Shown: positions 56,399 to 64,000 of the stretch, one piece after another
Numbering within the stretch: the stretch's first letter is position 1
Layout: each line of letters begins with the position of its first letter
Source: Siphonodentalium dalli
Taxonomy: Eukaryota > Mollusca > Scaphopoda > Gadilida > Siphonodentaliidae
Length of the DNA: 64,000 nt
NCBI GenBank assembly: GCA_032622095.1
Contig: CP136065.1
Span: 242,773,530-242,837,529, forward strand
Reading direction: 5' to 3'
Notes under the pieces: generated by a model
Seen by the model: only the letters and a program-made list of their open reading frames with translations
Database searches by the model: none
What the model was told of the DNA's origin: nothing
Made by a program: the position numbers and the translations under genes

Positions 56399-58502
56399 CG
56401 GCTTGTTTGTTTGGTTAGGATTTTACGTCATTTTAGCCGTTAGGCCAAATCACGACTGAGATAAACTGAATCAGAATTAAGCGAAGCAACTGTGTATATA
56501 CGTAACCGTGAATTGGACTAAAATCAAACTAACTATATACAAATAAAAACACCCAAGTAGGAGCGAGAGTGCTCGATTGGGGTCAGATCCGTTAAGAAAC
56601 TGATCATTGTGCAAACAAATATAAATCAGAATATCAAAATAGCAATATTGCTTTGAAAACAGCAAACATAAAACATAAGAAGATATTTGTGATATCTGTT
56701 AAATCTGGCGTGAGTCTTAATTAATTCGTCAAGTTGACAATCGGGTGGCTGACCCTGTAGATGATCCCTCGCCCATGGGCCAGCCTGATTCCAAGAAGCA
56801 ATGGAGTTCCCATTCAAAGATGACCTTTTATCTTGCAGCATCGTATCAAACTTTGAAAACCCAAAGCTCAACCTCTGCCACTGAGTCAAAATACTTAACA
56901 GACCTTGGAGATTTTTGTTTCGGAACAATGGGATCGACTTCCTCAGTTGGTTTCGGAACAAATGTAAAAACTGTAGCAGCCGTATCCATTGCCTGTGTGA
57001 CAGGTTATTGAACAGGAGTAATATCATTTTCGTTAACTTGTGTTGCTAGTGATTTACTGACGAGTTTTGTTTGACTCTGTCTGAGTGCTGGCATTAACAT
57101 ACTTTTTCCTAGTAACGGCAGCCGAGTATGTGTCAGGAGAAATTAATGGTCTGGCACCAACTAATTTCTTGGCTTCTCTATATGATAAATGTTTCTCAGC
57201 CTTACATCTCTGTATCTTGAATTCATAGTCCCATATTGGATATGAACGATCCATTGCAGCATGTGAACCTTGACAGTTCGAACATTTTTTAGGATTTGTA
57301 CAATCCTTATGATCATGACCAGAAACAGAACATCGCGCACAAATGGTTTCTTTACTTCTACAATGTTCCTGGTCATAACCCTGGCACTTAAAACATCGTA
57401 ATATATTTGGAACATAGGTAGTTATATCTACCTTCATATATCCAACGTTCAATGTAGGTGGATGTTCGCAACGATTGAAGATAACTATTCAGAGGAACTC
57501 GAATATCATCAACAGTTTTTGTAAATCAACGGACTTCTGTAACTCCCTGTGGTGCCATCTCCTCTAATATGTCTGATTACGAAGAATCAGCTATATCGCG
57601 GGACCACAACTCAGCTCTGCTACTATTAGATGTTTTGTGAGAAGTAACCAACACTGTTGCTTGCGCAATAGATGTTAATTTCAGCAGAGCATCAGATTGA
57701 ACTTTCATTGAACATTCAATCAAGAGATAGCCACTTATTGGCCCAGTCCTGATTGGTTTAACATATTTCAATTGTCCAGCAACGCTATGTAGTGTTTTAT
57801 CACTGCCAAATATTGAAGGTCTCCACATTTGGGTCAAAGCCAAGAACCAAGTAATGAGGGAATACCCCAGCATCATTGGAACTTGGCGAGTCATCATTCT
57901 TACGAGCAAGACGTTGTTTTTTGGTTTGAGTCGCCATACGAAAAGCAAACAATCGACAACTAGCCCAGCAGCCGCCTTGGACTACCCTTCAATTTATGGT
58001 CGTGCCAAAGACTGGTACATAGCTGAAGGGGTGACCCGTTTAGCCACTGCATATAGCAGCCTCCAGGTACCTCTCCACGGTGAGACAGGCGTGAACAATA
58101 CAGGATTCAACACTCAACAATCATCAGGACGAACTCAACAGAGAAAACAGAGATACCATACGTGAAAACACATCATGGACAACACTTCAAACATCAGACG
58201 AGCATTACAACATATAACACAAATTTAATCTGAAACACTGTGAAGAGGTGTGATTAGCCGATTGATTGAGCCAGGCCGATCCAACCACCCGTCTTGAAGT
58301 GATGCAGGACTAAAGAGGACCAGGAGCTAATTCGGATCCGCAGGACTGTGCCCCACGTGATACAACCACCCTAGTACCTCCAGGACTCCTACACCACACC
58401 TCCTGGGATGCACCCCACGGCAAAGAGGGTGCCACATTAGGGGATGTTTACCCCTCGCAGTGGGGCGGTATGACTATTCTACACCGGGCCCACACGGGGT
58501 GT
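56399..58502 (-). mobile_element. Internally deleted gag-bearing LINE with 8-bp TSD
   Basis: On the minus strand the 5' end (near 58502) reads ACACCCCGTGTGGGCCCGGT and the 3' end has GGCCTAACGGCTAAAATGAC then (CAAA)n. TTATTATA (minus reading) lies directly outside both ends (58503-58510 and 56391-56398). Between them are a 5' UTR, ORF1 (about 57948-57054) and a non-coding stretch to the tail. ORF2 is absent, so an internal deletion made a 2.1-kb non-autonomous element that still has both termini, as if mobilised by a helper. The 3' tail resembles I/Nimb/Jockey-type LINEs. Confidence 0.8.
57054..57948 (-). pseudogene. LINE ORF1 (gag-like) with zinc knuckles
   Basis: First half (57948-57577): FGSDKTLHSVAGQLKYVKPI, GYLLIEC, ALLKLTSIAQATVLVTSHKT, the N-terminal gag-like domain. 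After a frameshift in 57450-57577 the frame 57452-57054 has cysteine knuckles CFKCQGYDQEHC, CARCSVSGHDHKDC and CSNCQGSHAAMDRSYP (the last lacks its final Cys), then an AEKHLSYREAKKLVG segment. It would bind the element's RNA. The missing histidine in the first knuckle (Q in QEHC context) and the frameshift indicate decay. Confidence 0.8.
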
Positions 58503-58589
58503 TATAATAATGGTAAGTTGTTTTGACAGTTACATTACTTGGGATATGGCTTGAGAAAATATAAACAGATTGAAACAATTTAACGTTTT

Positions 58590-59035
58590 AACTAGCATCT
58601 CTGAGCTTATAAACAATTACGAGGACGACATAATTGACACCAGCGAAAATAAGACATGGATGTTGCGGATCAGTTTCTGACAACTGCCATGGAAAGTCTG
58701 GAAGATGGGGACAAGGACGATTGGCAATTGCCAATTCGAATAGACTTCATTGGTAACGAGGGGATAGATGCGGGTGGATTATTGCGAGAATTCTTCACAA
58801 CACTCTTCAGTTCTTCTCCGTTGTTTGATAACAATAGCTTTTTCGGTGGATCCACATCTGTTGGAAAAAAACAACATTGTCTTATTGTTGGGAAGGCTGT
58901 TGCCAAAGCCATTACAATTGGGCATCCACGCACAAGATGCCTAAATATACGTCGTTCCACATATATACTTACCGGGGTATAAGTTTAGTGGAGAAAGAGC
59001 TACCTGGAGATGCCATGACTGCGATAAAGCAGGTA
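58590..59035 (+). pseudogene. HECT-type ubiquitin ligase fragment
   Basis: Frame 58656-58982 shows IRIDFIGNEGIDAGGLLREFFTTLF, PLFDNNSFFGG, CLIVGKAVAKAITIG and RCLNI, matching the N-lobe of HECT E3 ligases (FxGEEGxDxGGxxREFF and the following helix). The upstream piece LINNYEDDIIDTSENKTW and downstream ISLVEKELPGDAMTAIKQ are in other frames, so single-base shifts lie near 58655 and 58975. A strong donor (CAG/GTATGT) follows at about 59032. The catalytic C-lobe cysteine is not in the window. Best match by memory is invertebrate G2E3-like proteins. Confidence 0.65.
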
Positions 59036-59206
59036 TGTTATAGGTAATTTGAAGCATAACTTTGCAGTATATTTTGGAATACACATTTTTGGACTGTAGT
59101 TAGCCGAACATCATTGGTTGGAGTAGCCAAAGCAAGGTAACTTGATGTGTGTCTTTTTGTCAGCTTTTGACTGCACTTTCTGCTCGAATGATGCCGACAC
59201 TGCAAC

Positions 59207-59430
59207 ATGTCCTCGCGAAAATTTCGCACATAATTGGTTTACAATGCGAAATAGGTACATAATGTGATTATTGATTCTGAAATAAGCAGATAATGTACTC
59301 ATCGACGTTGTTTCGGTTTATTGCACGGACCACAGTGAAAACACATACGAGTCGATAATGTGACTAAAACGCTCTCATTTTCAACAAATTATCGAGCAGA
59401 TAATGTGCGCGTTTTCGGAAGAACAGGCTG
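59207..59430 (+). mobile_element. Interspersed inverted-repeat element, copy B
   Basis: Same family as 1531-1877: CGAAATAGGTACATAATGTG, GATTCTGAAATAAGCAGATA, GTTTTCGGAAGAACAGGCTG. Shorter than the others, with an internal deletion after the ATCGA segment. Confidence 0.6.
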
Positions 59431-59482
59431 GACACTGAATTTAATCGAACTTGAGGTTTAATTATTACTAGTACGGTAAGTA

Positions 59483-59767
59483 TTAGGAACAATGTATTTT
59501 ATCATTAAATATCATATAATTTTCAGCCAGCTGGATTTTCTTGTCGATATATTTTTCGGGTTTCTTGAAATGATATGCATCTTCCAACTTTTGTCTATTA
59601 TACTCTTCAATGTATACTGGACATTTTTCATCAGATGCAGTATGTGAACCGTCAGTCCAGGAGCAATAAGAGTGATCTAACATTCTGTTAAACGTTTTTG
59701 TCTCTATGGATTGCGATTCTGGGTGGTGTGTGAAAAATTTCCATTTGGATTTCTTACCCTTGAGCAT
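59483..59767 (-). other. 94-codon frame with a zinc-knuckle-like motif
   Basis: ATG to stop, lysine-rich start (MLKGKKSKWKFF), then CSWTDGSHTASDEKCPVYIEEYNRQK, which resembles the last knuckle of LINE ORF1 proteins (C..C.G.H.A....CP.Y..E) with one Cys lost. It could be a captured or decayed gag fragment; no partner domains are seen nearby. Confidence 0.35.
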
Positions 59768-59852
59768 TTCCTATAATCCAAGATGGCGTCCAACATGGCC
59801 ACCGTATTATAGAATATGAATTAAGTCAGTTTAATACGTTTTGCTGGAAAAC

Positions 59853-59928
59853 ATACTACTGTTATACTACTGTTATACTACTGTTATACTACTGTTATAC
59901 TACTGTTATACTACTGTTATACTACTGT
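59853..59928 (+). repeat. 11-bp microsatellite (ACTACTGTTAT)n
   Basis: About seven perfect units of 11 bp, directly followed by a CGTCCATCCCTCGCT segment. Confidence 0.9.
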
Positions 59929-60329
59929 AGCGTCCATCCCTCGCTACAACCTGAGGAAAAACATACCCCCAAAGGGATTGGACTTGTAGGGCGGGGGTAG
60001 AGGATACTAGTTACATTGATCAATTTGCATAAAGTTAGTACTCTCCTCCTGTTTGTCTGCTGATTGCTCACAATATTTTATCGTATCATATTGCTCTAGA
60101 ATTACAGATAAATTGCTCAAGAGTATAGTCTTTTGTCAGTCAGACAATCATGCTGTCCGTCATGTGTTTACAAATTCAATTAACATTTTGCCGCTTAACC
60201 CTGACAATACCCTTTTTGTGGATTGATTCAACCACTAAAAACTAGAATTGTAGTCGATCAAGCCTATAAATTGATGGCCCCTTCCAAACTGTATCCATAT
60301 GTATCAATGTACCGATCAGAGTGGAACAG

Positions 60330-60905
60330 ATAAGCCACCATCCATGCGAGCAAACATCTTTAAGATACTTCAAGACAGGGTGGAGAAAGGAAAATATGGT
60401 GCGAGTGTTGTCATTGAATAATCAGGATTTGATAATCCAAAAGTTAATCCCCGAAAAGAGTTTGAAATATTGAATTCGGATGGATTCAAAACCGATAACA
60501 AGTTCGGAAGAAGAAAGGTGATGGTTCTGGAACCCAATATGTGATTCGTGATGCAAGCAAAGATGAATTAATACAAATGGCAAAGGAGTTGTTTTCCCGA
60601 ATGGGAGACGCAGGTGAAATGGAATTTAGATCTTCTCGATTTTGAAGAACAAATTATTATTTCAATAACTGTCTCTGAATGTTATAACCTATTTAAAATA
60701 GGTGTTCCAACTTTCTTTCTTAGTACACAAAACAAAAGTTACAAAATGATGAAATGTCCAAGTCGCCATCTACAACCAACAATGATAGCCGGAATCCATC
60801 CACATGTTCCGCTAGCAACGAAATTGCTAACAAGATATTCTGAGGAAAATTCACTACTTCGTGTTCGGTCGGTTGAGCGATCACAATATTATTTTGCTTC
60901 AACGT
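60330..60905 (+). pseudogene. Broken fragment with FEILNSDGF / YVIRDASKDEL motifs
   Basis: Three frames join by shifts: MRANIFKILQDRVEKGKYG and NPKVNPRKEFEILNSDGFKT; then GDGSGTQYVIRDASKDELIQ and MAKELFSRMGDAGEMEF; then LDLLDFEEQIIISITVSECY and FFLSTQN. A stop interrupts near 60420. Such segments, as I recall, precede HECT domains in some invertebrate predicted proteins, but here they lie 1.7 kb downstream of the HECT piece on the same strand, in reversed order. Function unknown; conserved wording across frames shows a formerly real protein. Confidence 0.5.
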
Positions 60906-61109
60906 GAATGTGGACAGCATCAGTGCAACTTCTACACCAGGATTATACCAAATGGACATTTAAGTTTTCTGCCTTATCTGGTGAGTTTGTCTTAGAAAAC
61001 ATAATGTTCACTTTAAGAGCTTGACATACCGACTAAACAGCTAATTTCGACAACGCTCAGTTCCAGTCAACAGACTGATAGAAAAATAAACCGAAATGTT
61101 GTCTAAACG

Positions 61110-61430
61110 AATATTTAGATCAGACCCAGTCAAGAGGCTCAAGAGAGAGAGAGAGAGACTGAGAAGTTATCTAAACAATCATTTAGAGTAAAACCAGTCA
61201 AGAGAATGAGCCACATAGGCAAATAATGATGGAATCTAGATCAGACCCAGTCAAGAGGCAAAGAGAGATAGGCTGATAAGTTATCTAAACAACCATTTAG
61301 ATCAAAACCAGTCAAGAGGCTCAAAGAGAATGAGACACATGAAAATAATGAGGGAATCTAGATCAGACCCAGTCAGAAGGCTCAAAGAGAGAGAGAGAGA
61401 GAGAGAGGCTGAGAAGTTATCGAAACAATC
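61110..61430 (+). repeat. About 130-bp tandem repeat with (GA)n
   Basis: Three imperfect units of ATTTAGATCAGACCCAGTCAA-like sequence, (AGAG)n, CTGAGAAGTTATCTAAACAA, GATCAAAACCAGTCAAGAG. The last unit is truncated by ATGCATATTTGG. A 71-codon frame across it is repeat-derived. Confidence 0.7.
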
Positions 61431-61655
61431 ATGCATATTTGGTTATCCATCACCACACATGGGGAAAACATGTATACTTGAACAAGGAAGAAATCGATCA
61501 ACATGTCATCGAACATTCATTCAGCTAATTATAAGATTATACTGAAATTCTAAAAGATGAGAAATATGAACTCAATATTTCATTTGATAATTTTGTGTTT
61601 GATATACGATTAAGTGAGGAAGACTACAGCATGGCCATTAGAACATCGGTGACCA

Positions 61656-61970
61656 ACATATACTCGCGAAAAATAATCGACCTATAATGTGAAATAGGTA
61701 CATAATCTTTTTATTTGATTCTAAAATACGCAGATAATGGAGTCATATCCGTTATTTCGTTTTGTGGCACGGGCAGTCGTGAGTTGGTTTATTTGTGTCA
61801 TTGTCCGCACATAATATGCTTAAAATCGCCTAATTATGAGTATATAATGCGACTAAAACGGCCTCATTTTCAGCACATATCGACTCAAAATTAGATTGTT
61901 TTTAAAGATTTAACGATTTTAAGCAGATAATATAAGCAGATAATGTACGGATTCTCGGGCGAACAGGCTG
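61656..61970 (+). mobile_element. Interspersed inverted-repeat element, copy C
   Basis: Family of 1531-1877: TACTCGCGAAAAATAATCGA start, GTGAAATAGGTACATAAT, CGAACAGGCTG end. It is directly followed by a 122-bp segment also found after copy E. Confidence 0.65.
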
Positions 61971-62092
61971 CGGTAACTACTGCACAAGTATTTTTGAAGC
62001 ATGAGCCATCAGAGATTAAGAGTAAATGCAAATATCAAGCAGCTTCTCGGAACTTGGCGGGCAAATCATGACATAAAGATGTGCTATGTACC
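61971..62092 (+). repeat. Duplicated segment after copies C and E
   Basis: CGGTAACTACTGCACAAGTA.. to GATGTGCTATGTACC recurs at 62781-62905 with about 12% difference by eye. Both read VFLKHE/RE, EIKSKC.Y.AASR.LAGKS before a stop, so a short protein segment may have been duplicated with the element. A strong donor-like GAAGAA/GTAAGT lies downstream at about 62156. Confidence 0.5.
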
Positions 62093-62185
62093 TTCTCAAC
62101 TACGTTAATAAATCAGCTAAGGGCACGAGTGAACTGCTAGACAAGGCATGTGAAGAAGTAAGTCAAGGCAATTCATTTCTTAAAT

Positions 62186-62530
62186 CAGCCTGTTCTCCCA
62201 AACAAATCGCGCATTATCTGCTTACAAAAGAACTTGTTTTAGGTAGATAATCTGCGTAGAATCGCCATATGTTAAACCGATGTGCTTAAAATGAAAGCGT
62301 TTTAGTCACATTATCGACTCACAATGAGCGATTATAAGCAGATTATATGCGGTCAATGATACAAATAAGCCAACTCACGACATTGCGTGAGTACGCTTTT
62401 TTAACAGGTGTTTTCACTGTGGTCCGCGCCATAAAACGAAATAGCGGGAAAGGGTCCACTATCTGCTTATTTTGGAATCAATCATCACATTATGTACATA
62501 CTTTCACATTATAGGTCGATGACGTGAGTA
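62186..62530 (-). mobile_element. Interspersed inverted-repeat element, copy D (reverse)
   Basis: Starts CAGCCTGTTCTCCC and ends ...TCACATTATAGGTCGATGA: the family in reverse orientation. It faces copy E, so 62186-62780 is a head-to-head pair and a large potential hairpin. Confidence 0.65.
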
Positions 62531-62550
62531 TTTCCGCAATGACATGTTGA

Positions 62551-62780
62551 CCATATCCTCGCGCAAATAATCGACCCAAATGTGAAATAGGTACATAATT
62601 TGATTATTTAATTCTGAAATACGCAGATAGTGGGGTCATTCATTATGAGACGATGTGACTAAAACGTTCTCATTTTCAGCACATTATTGACTCAAAATGA
62701 GGCGATTCTAAGAAGATAATGTACCTAAAACAAGTTCTATTATAAACATATAATGTGCCGATTTTCGGGAGAACAGGCTG
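62551..62780 (+). mobile_element. Interspersed inverted-repeat element, copy E
   Basis: CATATCCTCGCGCAAATAAT start, GTGAAATAGGTACATAAT, TTCGGGAGAACAGGCTG end. It lacks the central GTTATTTCG segment present in copies A and C. Confidence 0.65.
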
Positions 62781-62905
62781 CGGTGACCACGGCAAAGGTC
62801 TTTTTGAAGCGTGAGCTACTAGAGATTAAGAGTAAATGCATATATGAAGCAGCTTCTCGGATCTTGGCGGGGAAATCATGACATAAAGATGTGCTATGTA
62901 CATTG

Positions 62906-63875
62906 TCAAGAAGAAGGGAACAAATAATTGAAAATCAACGCCGAGGATCCCCAACTCGATCATGATCCAGCGAAAAGAGATCATGACGTCATTTTAATTC
63001 CTTCGATTATTTATTACACGCTTGTTCCTAGAAGTACAGTGTTATTGCTGTTCCATATTTACAAATCCGTATGGAACGTACGTTCCATACGCATCTCGTT
63101 GACGTAAAATGACGTACACGACGTTCGCCTCAACCATGAAACTGGAACTATTTTAATAAAAAAAAAACATCACACATGACAAACACGCCCTGTATGAGCC
63201 TAAATAAACATTATAATCCTGTATTTTAATGCACGGATTCTTGGACGCCAAGCGTGTAATAAACACAGAACGACACAGTGTGTAAATGGGTTTGTCGATA
63301 CGACACTCGTGCTGTCGCGGAAGGATATCTAACAAACAATGTAATAATAAATGTAGGTGGTGGAATTTCTGGAATCATTTAGATATGGCCGTTCTACTTA
63401 CAAAAACGTGGATCTTCTATTATAAATAAAGCCTGACAGTGACATACAGTCACTCAAGATTGCATTGTTATCTGCCAATTTTTCAAAATTGCCAGTAGGT
63501 TTATTATAATTCCACGCTCCTTGTTGACCTGCGCTGTTTACTTGTTTTTTTTTGTCGCCAAGGATTCCATCGATGACACTGATGAAATCAAGTTTTGATT
63601 TATGTCTGATAACCTATCATATGTTATAATTAATGATGCATGTCATACATATATACATGTTATCATGCAAGTCTCCTGTTATTGGGGAATGGATTTTTCA
63701 CAGAAATGCATGACGCGAAAACATCTTTCAGAACTGGACTCTTTTTTTGTGTTTTGGGCGGGTTGCTGAGTGGAGTTGGGTCGTATTTGTTCTGCGAAGA
63801 GTTAAGCACCGTTTTAGGTGTTGTATTTGTCACACATCAAACGACCGTGGTATTCCATTGGTGGACATACGTAGC
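62906..63875. other. Intergenic; possible 5' flank of a host gene
   Basis: No clear frame. Short inverted words (GGAACGTACGTTCC at about 63073) and CGTTGACGTAAAATGACGTA, which contains two CRE-like TGACGT(A) words, lie 750-800 bp upstream of the possible exon. No TATA box stands out. Confidence 0.35.
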
Positions 63876-63958
63876 ATGGATCTATCAGTTGTGAACCATA
63901 GTCTGACTGGCGAAATGTCCTCCCCCATAACTACATCAACTCCTGCTTCATCACCCAG
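63876..63958 (+). CDS. Possible first coding exon of a host gene (partial)
   Basis: ATG in a good context (A at -3, G at +4) opens MDLSVVNHSLTGEMSSPITT and STPASSP up to a consensus donor CCCAG/GTAAGC at 63959. The Ser/Thr/Pro-rich N terminus is common in transcription factors, but no family is recognisable from 27 residues. The upstream frame has no earlier in-frame ATG close by. It could also be an internal exon, since the frame is open upstream from about 63747. Confidence 0.3.
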
Positions 63959-64000
63959 GTAAGCAGACCATATGATTACACTAAGCCCTGCCAGTGTGAG

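Noticed and set aside
56745-57011. 88-codon plus-strand frame
   Set aside because: It is antisense to the LINE ORF1/3' region, whose minus-strand motifs and TSD define the element.

Overview
This is animal nuclear DNA from a repeat-rich, AT-rich genome. The mixture of CR1-like, Tx1/L1-like and gag-bearing LINEs, a Polinton/Maverick-type element, many small inverted-repeat elements, minisatellites and sparse host exons suggests a marine invertebrate, perhaps a mollusc or other lophotrochozoan. The species is an inference and is not determined by the sequence. I found no bacterial-type operons, rRNA, tRNA or CRISPR array.

The main structure (about 11.1-45.5 kb) is one old CR1-like LINE split by nested insertions. 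Its endonuclease/reverse-transcriptase frame can be followed through 11.1-11.67, 13.97-14.66, 28.88-28.95, 29.44-29.63, 35.53-35.94 and 45.15-45.51 kb. Four interruptions have target-site duplications, and removing each one restores the LINE frame exactly: a 2.3-kb TIR element (11668-13969, TSD ACT); a 14.2-kb element with ends CCCAGATAGCAC/GTGCTATCTGGG and ACGTTGGGCCAACGT arrays inside both ends (14662-28874, TSD TT); a 489-bp insert (28955-29443, 9-bp TSD); and a TG...CA, LTR-like insertion (35942-45144, TSD TAAC). A further gap (29.65-35.5 kb) has a perfect hairpin near each edge and is unresolved.

Inside the 14.2-kb element lies a 6.84-kb Polinton-like element (19890-26730) with 1.65-kb terminal inverted repeats, AG termini and a perfect 6-bp TSD (ATCATA). 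It keeps only two convincing small genes: a C2H2 zinc-finger/acidic protein and a basic-tailed 107-residue protein. Inside the LTR-like insertion lies a Tx1/L1-like LINE (about 38.27-44.94 kb). That LINE is split by a Harbinger-like element (39273-42824, TSD TTA), which itself carries a Helitron-like insertion (40803-42781). The nesting is therefore five levels deep.

Right of 45.5 kb are a second 711-bp copy of the Tx1-like 5' region, a transposase-like pseudogene in one frame with three stops (46.3-47.86 kb), palindromic repeats (49-49.5 kb), and a nearly intact CR1-like LINE with an open frame of about 1045 codons (50078-53215) and an (ATT)n tail. Next comes an internally deleted LINE on the minus strand that keeps ORF1 and both ends, flanked by an 8-bp TSD (56399-58502). 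It is followed by broken HECT-type ubiquitin-ligase fragments (58.6-59.0 kb), a related broken fragment (60.3-60.9 kb), several copies of a roughly 300-bp inverted-repeat element, and a possible first coding exon of a host gene at the right edge (63876-63958).

Left of 11 kb are a TA-flanked MITE, minisatellites, a large hairpin and a minus-strand LINE 3' fragment interrupted by a TATG microsatellite. Most open frames over 100 codons in the window come from tandem repeats and are not genes.
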